From assembly GCF_019802125.1 (NCBI RefSeq), contig NZ_JAHVHT010000002.1, positions 434,001-498,000 of the forward strand: a DNA stretch of 64,000 bases, written 5' to 3'. A program made the translations under genes and the position numbers. This document shows positions 55,418-64,000 of the stretch, in pieces (the stretch's first letter is position 1; each line of letters begins with the position of its first letter). The DNA is from Tateyamaria omphalii. Its GTDB lineage: Bacteria; Pseudomonadota; Alphaproteobacteria; Rhodobacterales; Rhodobacteraceae. The notes under the pieces were generated by a model that saw only the letters and a program-made list of their open reading frames with translations, was not told where the DNA came from and did not search any database.

Positions 55418-55705
55418 TCAGGCCCCCTGTGCCACGACAATCATGGATGTCGCTGTGCGGTGACGGATTTTCATGACCTCTTGGTATTCGGGGTCGTCAT
55501 AGGCGGCCAATGCTGCCTCGTAGGTCGGAAACTCAAAAACGACGTGGCGCGAAAACTCCGGGCCCTCCATCGACTGCGCGTCGCCGCCACGGACCAGGGG
55601 CACAGCGCCATGTGACAGCAGGATCGGCGTGTCCTTTTCAACGTACTCCTTGTACGCTTCCGGGTCGTTCACGGTGATGTGGCCGATGATGTAGCCTTTG
55701 GGCAT
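55418..55705 (-). CDS. DUF1330-family protein
   Basis: A 95-residue protein of the dimeric alpha+beta barrel DUF1330 family: MPKGYIIGHITVNDPEAYKE at the start, then VRGGDAQSMEGPEFSRHVVF and FPTYEAALAAYDDPEYQEVM. The ATG at 55705 follows a GAAAGGCG-type RBS. The family has no assigned function. Here it is placed between the binding protein and permease genes of an ABC operon, which is unusual for such systems, and is separated from the long permease by three bases. Confidence 0.88.
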   Translation of the reverse strand: MPKGYIIGHITVNDPEAYKEYVEKDTPILLSHGAVPLVRGGDAQSMEGPEFSRHVVFEFPTYEAALAAYDDPEYQEVMKIRHRTATSMIVVAQGA

Positions 55706-55728
55706 GGTAGCGCCTTTCGCCGGGTGAA

Positions 55729-55786
55729 GGTGCGCGGAGACCGCGCACCCTACGGATTGGTGTAAGGTGCGCCTTTGCGGCGCACC
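55729..55786. repeat. Two tandem hairpins between binding-protein and DUF1330 genes
   Basis: GGTGCGCGG-AGA-CCGCGCACC (55729-55749) and GGTGCGCC-TTTGC-GGCGCACC (55766-55786) are two perfect hairpins sharing the GGTGCGC arm. They lie in the operon after the binding-protein gene. They may slow transcription or protect the upstream mRNA, so that the binding protein is made in excess. Confidence 0.65.
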
Positions 55787-55797
55787 GAACGTTACGC

Positions 55798-56907
55798 TTA
55801 TTGCGCCAGCCACGCCTGGAACTTGGCGTCGATGTCGTCGCGGTAATCCGCCCAGAACTCGTAGTTATAGAGGAACGTGTTCTGTGCGTTGTCCGGGTCG
55901 GTCGGCATGTGCGGTGCCATGTCGATGCCCAGTTCCGCGTGCTGACCGACCAGCGGGGCCGAGGAGGCACGCGCCGGACCGTACGAGATGTACTTGGCCT
56001 GATCCGCCAGACGCTGCGTGTCGGTAGCGAACTTGATGAAGTCACGCGCCCGTGCTTCGCGCTCGGGGCTCAGACCGGTGGGGATGATCCAACCGTCCAG
56101 GTCGAACACCTGGGCGTCCCACAGCATGCCGATCGGCTGTTTCTGCTCTTCGATGGCTGCGAACAGGCGACCGTTGTAGGTCGAACCCATGATGACCTCG
56201 CCATCGGCCAGCAGTTGCGGCGTGTCGGCACCGGCGGACCACCAGATCACGTCGTCCTTGATGGTTGCCAGTTTGTCCAGCGCCTGCTGCTGACCCTCTT
56301 CGGTCGCCAGAACGTCATAGACGTCGTCCTTGGCCACACCGTCACAGAGCAGCGCCCACTCCATGTTGTTGATCGGGCGCTTTTCCAGCGAACGCTTGCC
56401 GGGATAGGTCTCGGTGTCGAAGACGGCGCAGACCTCGGTCGGAGGGGTGTCGCCAACCAAATCGGTGCGGTAGCCGAAGGTGGTCGAGTACACGATCTGC
56501 GGGATAAAGCAGTCGGAGACCAGCAGGTCACCAAAGTCATCCTCGGCCGATGTGCCATCGGGCGCTGCGGCGAGGTCTTCCTCCGGGTCGATCTCCAGAG
56601 CAAGGCCTTCGTCGCAAAGACGGATCGCGTCCGCGGCCACCACGTCAACCACGTCCCAGGTCACGCTGCCCGCTTCGTTCATGGCGCGCAGTTTCGCAAC
56701 GGCCTCGGCCGAGCTTTCGTCCCAAACGGCGGTCACGCCTTCGTTCATTTCCAGGTAGGGCTCTACATAAGCCTTTTGCTGGCTGTTCTGGTAGGCACCG
56801 CCCCAGCTGACCAGGGTCATGTCGCTGGCCATGTGGCCGTCCGCGAATGCCGTGCCCGAGGCCAGCGTCAGTGCTGTCGTGGCAAGTAGGGTCTTGGTGA
56901 GTTTCAT
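55798..56907 (-). CDS. PotD-like ABC solute-binding protein
   Basis: A 369-residue periplasmic binding protein with a Sec signal (residues 1-23, ending AFADG). The mature N-terminus MTLVSWGGAYQNSQQKAYVE and later ADTPQLLADGEVIMGSTYNG and FDLDGWIIPTGLSPEREARA follow the PotD/PotF-like pattern of binding proteins for polyamines and related cations. It is the second gene of its operon. The ligand is inferred only from family and from the aminotransferase next door. Confidence 0.9.
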   Translation of the reverse strand: MKLTKTLLATTALTLASGTAFADGHMASDMTLVSWGGAYQNSQQKAYVEPYLEMNEGVTAVWDESSAEAVAKLRAMNEAGSVTWDVVDVVAADAIRLCDEGLALEIDPEEDLAAAPDGTSAEDDFGDLLVSDCFIPQIVYSTTFGYRTDLVGDTPPTEVCAVFDTETYPGKRSLEKRPINNMEWALLCDGVAKDDVYDVLATEEGQQQALDKLATIKDDVIWWSAGADTPQLLADGEVIMGSTYNGRLFAAIEEQKQPIGMLWDAQVFDLDGWIIPTGLSPEREARARDFIKFATDTQRLADQAKYISYGPARASSAPLVGQHAELGIDMAPHMPTDPDNAQNTFLYNYEFWADYRDDIDAKFQAWLAQ

Positions 56908-56945
56908 GAACTTACTCCCATTGTTTACGCCCGTTTCATCTTTGC

Positions 56946-56978
56946 GAAGGCCGGACCACGGGCGTCGCCCTGGCCTTC
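56946..56978 (-). promoter_or_regulatory. Hairpin between ATPase and binding-protein genes
   Basis: GAAGGCC (56946-56952) pairs with GGCCTTC (56972-56978) around an inner GGG/CCC stem. It lies in the 81-base gap between the ATPase stop and the binding-protein start, where a processing or partial-termination signal is common in ABC operons. Confidence 0.5.
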
Positions 56979-56988
56979 TTCCCCATGC

Positions 56989-58089
<1,101 letters not shown>

Positions 58090-58291
58090 ATCTGGCTCCC
58101 CGTTCTTGTGGCGGTCTGGCGCCGCCGCTTTGCGCAAACTAAACCGAGGTGCTTGCCGCAATGCAACTAACTATGACGCAAAACCTGCCTTGATAGCGCA
58201 ATCCGGTCGGAATCACTGCATCGATGTGCGTTTTCAGGTCATGTTCCCGCAGGCCGCTGCCAGGTCACGGATGGAATCAAAGCGCCTTGGG

Positions 58292-59689
58292 TCACGCTGC
58301 GGGGGTCAGCATGTCGCCGTCTTTCAACTGGGCGTAGCACTCATCCAGCGCGATGCGCGCGCGGCGCCCCAATTCGGCGATTTCGTCCGGCGTGATGACC
58401 AATGGGGGCGAGATGACCATACGGTCGTAGACGTGACGCATCACCAGATTGTTCGCAAAACAGCGTTCGCGGCACATGAAACCCGCCGTGCCAGCCTCCA
58501 TGGCGAATTTGGCGCGGCTGTCCTTGTGCGGGGTCAGGGCGAGTGATCCCATCATGCCGGTGATCGTCGTCTCGCCGACAAGCGGATGGTCGGCCAGGCC
58601 GTGCCACATCTCGTGCAGGGCGGGCATGGCGACGTTGCGGACGTGGTCCAGCACGTTTTCTTCTTCGAGGATGCGCAGATTTTCCAGCGCGACCGCCGCC
58701 GCGACCGGGTGGCCGGAATAGGTGTAGCCGTGGTTGAACTCGCCCGATCCGATGACCTCGGCCACTTCATCGCAAACGATGGATCCGCCGATGGGCTGGT
58801 AGCCTGACGATAGCCCCTTGGCGATGGTCATGATGTGCGGCTTGATCCCGAGGGTCTGCGAGCCGAACCAGTTGCCGGTGCGGCCAAACCCGCAGATCAC
58901 CTCGTCCGCGATCAGAAGGATCTCGTATTTGTCGCAGATGCGCTGGATCTCGGGCCAATAGGTTTCGGGTGGGATGATCACACCCCCTGCACCTTGGATG
59001 GGTTCCGCGATGAAGGCGGCTATCTTGTCTTCACCGTGCTGCAGGATTGCGTCTTCCAATTCTTTCGCACGCGAAAGGCCGAAGTCGGCGGGGCTCATGC
59101 TGCCGCCCTCTGACCACCAGTTCGGTTGGTTGATATGAACGATACCAGGGATCGGCAGTCCGCCCTGTTCGTGCATCGCCGTCATGCCGCCAAGGCTGCC
59201 GGACCCGACCGAGGAGCCGTGATAGGCGTTCTTCCTGCTGATCATGATCTGCTTCTCAGGTTTGCCCTTGATCGCCCAGTAGGTGCGCACCATGCGCAGG
59301 TTGGTATCGTTCGCTTCGGACCCTGACCCGGCAAAGAAGACGTGGTTCAGATCGCCCGGCGCCAGTTCGGCGATTTTCCGGGCCAGTGCGATGGCCGGCA
59401 CATGGGTCGTCTGGAAGAAGGTGTTGTAGTAGGGTAGCTCGCGCATCTGACGTGCGGCGACATCCGCCAACTCAGTGCGGCCATAGCCGATGTTCACGCA
59501 CCACAGGCCGGCCATGCCATCAAGGATCTCGTTGCCCTCGCTGTCGTGCAGGAACACACCCTTGGCCCGTGTGATCACTCGCGCGCCCTTGGCCGCCACT
59601 TCATCCCCTGCCGTGAACGGGTGCATGTGATGTGCCGCATCCAGCGCTTGCAGCTCGGATGTGGGCAGATGGTTTGTGATGGCGGGCAT
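58292..59689 (-). CDS. Class III aminotransferase, putrescine/omega-amino-acid type
   Basis: A 465-residue PLP enzyme of the omega-transaminase group (SpuC-like). Key sites: GSGSEANDTN (phosphate loop, 121-130), AYHGSS at 155-160, LIADEVICGFGRTGNWFG with Asp262, and TIAKGLSSGYQPIG with the PLP Lys291. Relatives move the amino group of putrescine, beta-alanine or other amines to pyruvate. It lies between two polyamine-type ABC systems and is divergent from the right-hand one, which supports an amine substrate but does not prove putrescine. The ATG at 59689 has GAGGTG upstream. Confidence 0.88.
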   Translation of the reverse strand: MPAITNHLPTSELQALDAAHHMHPFTAGDEVAAKGARVITRAKGVFLHDSEGNEILDGMAGLWCVNIGYGRTELADVAARQMRELPYYNTFFQTTHVPAIALARKIAELAPGDLNHVFFAGSGSEANDTNLRMVRTYWAIKGKPEKQIMISRKNAYHGSSVGSGSLGGMTAMHEQGGLPIPGIVHINQPNWWSEGGSMSPADFGLSRAKELEDAILQHGEDKIAAFIAEPIQGAGGVIIPPETYWPEIQRICDKYEILLIADEVICGFGRTGNWFGSQTLGIKPHIMTIAKGLSSGYQPIGGSIVCDEVAEVIGSGEFNHGYTYSGHPVAAAVALENLRILEEENVLDHVRNVAMPALHEMWHGLADHPLVGETTITGMMGSLALTPHKDSRAKFAMEAGTAGFMCRERCFANNLVMRHVYDRMVISPPLVITPDEIAELGRRARIALDECYAQLKDGDMLTPAA

Positions 59690-59839
59690 GGACACCTCGG
59701 GGCTAGAACAACGTGCCGAGAATATGGGCAACGCTTGCGCCGTCAATCCGCCATTTGCAATCGCGCTGGACGCATCGCACAAAACTTGTTTTCATATGCG
59801 CTGACCCGGGGCTACCGGGCGTGATACGGGGAGTATTCC

Positions 59840-60922
59840 ATGAAAACGACAATGCTTGGCACGGTCGCAGCCTTTGCCCTCACGGGCGCTGCGGTGGCAG
59901 ACGAAGTGCGCGTATACAACTGGTCCGACTACATCGATGAAGAGTTGCTGACCAAGTTCGAGGAAGAGACGGGTCTGGACCTGATCTATGACGTGTTCGA
60001 CAGCAACGAAGTGCTGGAAACCAAGATGCTGGCGGGTTCGTCCGGCTATGACATCGTGGTGCCGTCGGGTACGTTCCTGCAACGCCAGATCGCCGCGGGT
60101 GCGTTCCAGAAGCTGGATATGTCGCAGCTGCCGAACGCTGAAAACCTGTGGGACGTGGTTGAGCAGCGCACAGCGCAGTACGACCCCGGCAATGAGTATT
60201 CGATCAATTACATGTGGGGCACCACGGGCATTGGCGTGAATGTCGGCAAGGTGCAGGAGATCTTGGGTGAAGACGCGCCGCTCGGTTCGCTCGACCTGAT
60301 CTTCAAGCCCGAGAACATGGAGAAGCTGCAGGCTTGCGGCGTGCACTTCCTTGATGCACCGACCGAGATGATTCCGGCGGCCTTGCAATACATCGGCGAA
60401 GATCCTGACAGCCACGACCCGGACGTGCTGGCCAAGGCAGAGCCGATCCTGATGGGCGTGCGCCCCTATGTGCAGAAGTTCCACAACTCGGAATACATCA
60501 ACGCGCTGGCAAATGGTGACATCTGCGTGGCTTTTGGCTGGTCCGGTGACATCCTGCAGGCCCGCGACCGCGCGGCCGAGGCCGAGAACGGGGTGGATGT
60601 TGCCTATAATGCTCCGTCCGAGGGTGCGCTGATGTGGTTTGACCAGATGGCGATCCCGGCGGACGCGCCGAACCCCGAGGGCGCGCATGTGTTCCTGAAT
60701 TTCATCATGGACGCGCAGAACATGGCGCAGGCGTCGAACTACGTCTATTACGCCAACGGCAACGAAGCATCCAAGGAGTTTCTGGTCGAGGATGTGATCG
60801 GCGATCCGGCGATCTACCCGGATGAGGCGACGCTGGACAACCTTTACACCACTACACCCTATCCAGCCCGTGTGCAGCGCACGGTCACGCGGATGTGGAC
60901 CAAGATCAAGTCGGGCACCTGA
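59840..60922 (+). CDS. PotF-like putrescine-type binding protein
   Basis: A 360-residue periplasmic protein with a signal peptide (residues 1-20, ending AAVADE). The mature start VRVYNWSDYIDEELLTKFEE is the hallmark of the PotD/PotF/SpuD polyamine-binding family, followed by YDIVVPSGTFLQRQIAAGAF and VAFGWSGDILQARDRA. It leads the right-hand ABC operon, with GGGGAG before the ATG. Putrescine is the most likely ligand by family. Confidence 0.93.
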   Translation: MKTTMLGTVAAFALTGAAVADEVRVYNWSDYIDEELLTKFEEETGLDLIYDVFDSNEVLETKMLAGSSGYDIVVPSGTFLQRQIAAGAFQKLDMSQLPNAENLWDVVEQRTAQYDPGNEYSINYMWGTTGIGVNVGKVQEILGEDAPLGSLDLIFKPENMEKLQACGVHFLDAPTEMIPAALQYIGEDPDSHDPDVLAKAEPILMGVRPYVQKFHNSEYINALANGDICVAFGWSGDILQARDRAAEAENGVDVAYNAPSEGALMWFDQMAIPADAPNPEGAHVFLNFIMDAQNMAQASNYVYYANGNEASKEFLVEDVIGDPAIYPDEATLDNLYTTTPYPARVQRTVTRMWTKIKSGT

Positions 60923-60980
60923 GCCTGATTTCGGGCGCGGGGATCCCCTCGCGCCCTTAATCCTTTGAACGGATTCCCCT

Positions 60981-62105
60981 TTGGCAGAGACTGTTTTCGC
61001 CCCCTGGGACGACCCGACCGAAAGGCCGCTGATCCGGTTTCGCAATGTGACCAAGCGGTTTGGCGACTTCACCGCCATCGACGACCTGACCCTCGACATT
61101 TTCGAACGCGAGTTTTTCGCGCTTCTGGGCCCATCGGGTTGCGGCAAGACGACGATGATGCGGATGCTGGCGGGGTTCGAGAACCCTACGGACGGGGCTA
61201 TTGAGCTTGCCGGGCAGGACATCGCCGGGGTTCCCGCGAACAAGCGGGCGGTGAACATGATGTTCCAGTCGTATGCCCTGTTCCCGCACTTGTCGGTTTG
61301 GGACAACATCGCTTTTGGCCTGCGGCGCGAGAGCAAGGATAAGGCGGCCATCGCGGCCCGTGTCGAAGAGATGCTGAAGCTGACGCGGCTGGAGAAGTTT
61401 GCGCGCCGCAAACCGCATCAGATTTCAGGCGGACAGCGGCAGCGTGTGGCGCTGGCCCGGTCACTGGCCAAGGCGCCAAAGCTGTTGTTGCTGGATGAGC
61501 CGCTCGGTGCGCTGGATGCCAAGTTGCGTGAGGCGACGCAGTTCGAATTGATGGATATTCAGGAGAAGACCGGCACCACCTTTGTCATTGTCACCCACGA
61601 TCAGGAAGAGGCGATGACCGTTGCCAGCCGGGTGGCAGTCATGGACGAAGGAAGGGTGATGCAGGTCGCAACGCCCGAACGTATCTATGAAGCGCCGGAC
61701 AGTGTCTACGTTGCGGATTTCATCGGTGATGTGAACCTGCTGCACGGTACGGCGACGCCGTCGGGCAACGATACTTATGCTGTGACATGGGCGGCCAATG
61801 AGGCGCCGGTTCAGGCGGCAAGCACACGGCCGTTGTCAAGCGGCCAAACCTGCCACCTCGCCATTCGGCCAGAGAAAGTGGCGATCCACAAGGACAAGCC
61901 CGAGGCCGACAATGCGGTGCAAGGCAAGGTGTTGGACATCGCCTATCTGGGCAATCTGTCGACCTATCATGTGGAACTGCCCACCGGGGACATCATCAAG
62001 GCACAGGTTGCCAACACGCGCCGCATATCGCGCCGGGATTTCACGTGGGAGGACCCGGTCTGGGTCAGCTGGACCAAAACAGCCGGGGTGTTGTTGGCGG
62101 AATGA
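60981..62105 (+). CDS. PotG-like ABC transporter ATPase
   Basis: A 374-residue ATPase. Walker A GPSGCGKTT at 50-58, signature ISGGQRQRVALARSL, Walker B LLLLDEPLGALD, and a TOBE domain near the C-terminus. The start is TTG at 60981; no ATG fits the family start, and the RBS is weak. Its stop overlaps the next permease start (ATGA). Part of the PotFGHI-like system. Confidence 0.93.
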   Translation: MAETVFAPWDDPTERPLIRFRNVTKRFGDFTAIDDLTLDIFEREFFALLGPSGCGKTTMMRMLAGFENPTDGAIELAGQDIAGVPANKRAVNMMFQSYALFPHLSVWDNIAFGLRRESKDKAAIAARVEEMLKLTRLEKFARRKPHQISGGQRQRVALARSLAKAPKLLLLDEPLGALDAKLREATQFELMDIQEKTGTTFVIVTHDQEEAMTVASRVAVMDEGRVMQVATPERIYEAPDSVYVADFIGDVNLLHGTATPSGNDTYAVTWAANEAPVQAASTRPLSSGQTCHLAIRPEKVAIHKDKPEADNAVQGKVLDIAYLGNLSTYHVELPTGDIIKAQVANTRRISRRDFTWEDPVWVSWTKTAGVLLAE

Positions 62106-62977
62106 GGCGCGCGATCCTCATAGCGGTGCCCTATGCCTGGCTGCTGGCGCTGTTCCTGATCCCCTTTGCGGTGGTCTTCAAAATCTCGCTGTCGGACATC
62201 GCGCTGGCCATTCCGCCCTATACGCCCACGGCGAAGGACGGCATCTGGAATATGCTGTCGCAACTGGATTTCGAGAACTTCGTCTTTCTGACCGAGGATG
62301 ACCTGTATTGGAAAGCCTATATCAGTTCGTTGCAGATCGCGCTGATTTCGACGGTGCTGACGCTGCTGGTGGGCTATCCCATGGCCTATGCCATGGCGCG
62401 TGCGCCGGAACAGTGGCGGCCCACGCTGCTGATGCTGGTGATCCTGCCATTTTGGACGTCCTTTCTGATCCGCGTTTATGCGTGGGTGGGCATCCTGTCC
62501 GGCGAGGGGTTTCTGAACCAATTCCTGCTCTGGATCGGGATTATCGACGCGCCGCTCACGATCCTGAACACCAACACGGCGGTCTATATCGGCATCGTCT
62601 ACACGTATCTGCCATTCATGATCTTGCCGATCTATGCCGCTTTGGATCGGCTGGACGGTTCGTTGATCGAGGCGGCGGAGGATCTGGGTTGCTCACGGAT
62701 CAAGGCGTTCTGGCTTGTCACAATTCCGCTGTCGCGAAACGGGATCATCGCGGGCTGTTTCCTCGTCTTCATCCCGGCGCTGGGCGAGTTTGTGATCCCG
62801 TCTTTGCTGGGCGGGTCGGGCACCCTTATGATTGGCAAGGTGCTGTTTGAAGAGTTCTTCTCCAATCGCGACTGGCCGGTTGCATCGGCGGTGGCCGTGA
62901 TCCTGTTGCTGATCCTGATTATCCCCATCGTCCTGTTCCAGCGAAACGAGCAGAAGCAGGTGGAGGACGGTAAATGA
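62102..62977 (+). CDS. PotH-like ABC transporter permease
   Basis: A 291-residue inner-membrane permease with six helices: RRAILIAVPYAWLLALFLIP at the N-terminus, LVILPFWTSFLIRVYAW in the core and the EAA loop EAAEDLGCSRIKAFWLVTIP. It is of normal length, unlike the long permease of the left-hand system. ATGA overlaps couple it to the ATPase before and the permease after. Confidence 0.94.
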   Translation: MRRAILIAVPYAWLLALFLIPFAVVFKISLSDIALAIPPYTPTAKDGIWNMLSQLDFENFVFLTEDDLYWKAYISSLQIALISTVLTLLVGYPMAYAMARAPEQWRPTLLMLVILPFWTSFLIRVYAWVGILSGEGFLNQFLLWIGIIDAPLTILNTNTAVYIGIVYTYLPFMILPIYAALDRLDGSLIEAAEDLGCSRIKAFWLVTIPLSRNGIIAGCFLVFIPALGEFVIPSLLGGSGTLMIGKVLFEEFFSNRDWPVASAVAVILLLILIIPIVLFQRNEQKQVEDGK

Positions 62978-63792
62978 ACCGGCTGTCTTCCTTCAACGTC
63001 GTGTCGCTGACCCTGGGTTTTGTGTTCCTGTACGTGCCGATGCTGATCCTGGTGATCTACAGCTTCAATGCCTCGAAACTGGTCACAGTCTGGGCCGGGT
63101 TTTCGACGCGGTGGTATGGTGAACTCTTGTCGAACGAGGCGTTTCTGGATGCCGCTTGGGTGACGCTGCGCGTGGCCGTGATTTCATCCACCATCGCAAC
63201 GGTTCTGGGCACCATGGCCGCCTATGTGCTGGTGCGCGGTGGTCGGTTCATGGGGCGAACGCTGTTTTCGGGCATGATATACGCGCCGCTGGTGATGCCG
63301 GAGGTGATCACGGGGCTGTCGCTTTTGTTGCTGTTCATCGGCCTTGGACTGGATCGCGGCGTGTTGACGATTGTATTGGCGCACACAACCTTTTCGATGT
63401 GCTTTGTCTCTGTTGTGGTGTCGTCGCGTCTGGTCAGCTTCGACAGGTCGCTTGAGGAAGCCGCCCTGGATCTTGGTGCCTCACCCTGGGACGCCTTTCG
63501 GCTTGTTACCCTTCCCATTATCGCGCCAGCTGTGATTTCGGGGTGGCTCCTGGCATTCACGCTGAGCCTTGATGATCTCGTGATTGCGTCCTTTACGTCG
63601 GGGCCATCAGCCACGACGCTGCCGATGAAGATCTGGTCGTCGGTCCGGTTGGGTGTCAGCCCCGAGATCAACGCGCTCAGCACCATTCTGATCGGTCTTG
63701 TGACCGTGGGCGTGATTGCAGCCTCGCTTGCGTCAAAACAGGCGGCCTTGCGTGCCAAGCGGGATGAGCAAGCCGCTGCGCGGGCGGCGTGA
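62974..63792 (+). CDS. PotI-like ABC transporter permease
   Basis: A 272-residue permease pairing with the PotH-like subunit. It has helices starting VSLTLGFVFLYVPMLILVIY, the EAA loop EEAALDLGASPWDAFRLVTL, and LSLDDLVIASFTSGPSATTL typical of polyamine permeases. Start ATG overlaps the previous stop; its stop overlaps the GTG start of the oxidase gene, so the whole set is translationally linked. Confidence 0.94.
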   Translation: MNRLSSFNVVSLTLGFVFLYVPMLILVIYSFNASKLVTVWAGFSTRWYGELLSNEAFLDAAWVTLRVAVISSTIATVLGTMAAYVLVRGGRFMGRTLFSGMIYAPLVMPEVITGLSLLLLFIGLGLDRGVLTIVLAHTTFSMCFVSVVVSSRLVSFDRSLEEAALDLGASPWDAFRLVTLPIIAPAVISGWLLAFTLSLDDLVIASFTSGPSATTLPMKIWSSVRLGVSPEINALSTILIGLVTVGVIAASLASKQAALRAKRDEQAAARAA

Positions 63793-64000
63793 AGCGCATC
63801 TTTTCCAGCTATGCGTATGGGAGTGGGCCCCGTGCGGGTTGCTGGTGGGACGAGACGGCAGCGCTGCCACGTTTCCCATCCTTGGCGGGTGATGTGACAT
63901 GCGATGTTGCCATAGTCGGTGCTGGATTTACCGGGCTATCGGCCGCCTTGCATTTGGCACGGCAGGGTGCGCAGGTCGTTGTGATTGATGCGTTGACCGT
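63789..64000 (+). CDS. FAD-dependent amine oxidoreductase, N-terminal fragment (runs off right edge)
   Basis: Translation from GTG 63789 (inside the permease stop, GTGA) gives about 70 residues before the window edge. It starts VKRIFSSYAYGSGPRAGCWW and has the FAD dinucleotide motif VAIVGAGFTGLSAALHLARQ, followed by GAQVVVIDA. This is the start of the DAO family that includes gamma-glutamylputrescine oxidase (PuuB-like). Placement at the end of a putrescine-type ABC operon agrees with that role; the substrate part is not in the window. Confidence 0.82.
   Translation, partial: MKRIFSSYAYGSGPRAGCWWDETAALPRFPSLAGDVTCDVAIVGAGFTGLSAALHLARQGAQVVVIDALT

Overview
This 64 kb GC-rich window looks like ordinary chromosome from a marine alphaproteobacterium of the Rhodobacterales (Roseobacter group). 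The indications are the gene families and their layout: gltD and gltB separated by small genes, a YjbEFH-type polysaccharide locus, a Hint-domain pair, RTX proteins, and two polyamine-type ABC clusters. Promoter-like CTAGGG -10 boxes and two copies of a Rhodobacterales-style intergenic repeat (GGGGGC stem followed by GTATTT..CAGAAGAAG) agree with this. The species cannot be named from sequence reading alone. I saw no insertion sequence, prophage, CRISPR array or rRNA operon; one tRNA (Leu, CAG) is present.

Left part (1-10.3 kb): the N-terminal part of a Tat-exported LodA/GoxA-like quinoprotein oxidase runs off the left edge. A gene-free gap with three strong hairpins follows, then a 1240-residue RTX protein. 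Divergent from it is a compact operon of ECF sigma factor, membrane anti-sigma factor and lipoprotein subtilase. The anti-sigma periplasmic domain resembles a subtilase propeptide, which suggests a protease-coupled signalling unit. Then come tRNA-Leu, an NDUFA9-like reductase and uppP.

10.5-25.4 kb: housekeeping. This holds glutamate synthase (gltD, a GFA-type zinc protein, an exported unknown, gltB), an SGNH hydrolase, mtgA, a GST, queG, a stand-alone HyuA-type protein, a DUF1328 mini-protein, and methionine sulfoxide reductases A and B with an exported glutathione peroxidase.

25.4-34.5 kb: a surface polysaccharide locus read on the minus strand: glycosyltransferase, epimerase, sugar-phosphate transferase, CapD-like dehydratase, yjbH, yjbF and three tandem YjbE-like mini-proteins. 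Two of the YjbE units share near-identical terminators and two share duplicated promoter regions.

34.5-52.8 kb: a GlxA/AraC regulator, a Tat-type thioredoxin-like protein lacking one active-site Cys, a DMT exporter, a DUF3179 protein and an HU protein. Next are a purine-salvage pair (amn, adenine deaminase), a class II aldolase and a translationally coupled pair of Hint-domain proteins. The stretch ends with dapE, a GNAT, rnr, a GST with a divergent WYL regulator, and a MltB-type transglycosylase.

52.8-64 kb: a polyamine-type region. Two complete ABC uptake systems (one with an unusually long permease and a DUF1330 gene inside it) flank a class III aminotransferase of the putrescine/omega-amino-acid type. 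The right-hand system runs into an FAD oxidase cut by the window edge. Together they suggest import and catabolism of putrescine-like amines.
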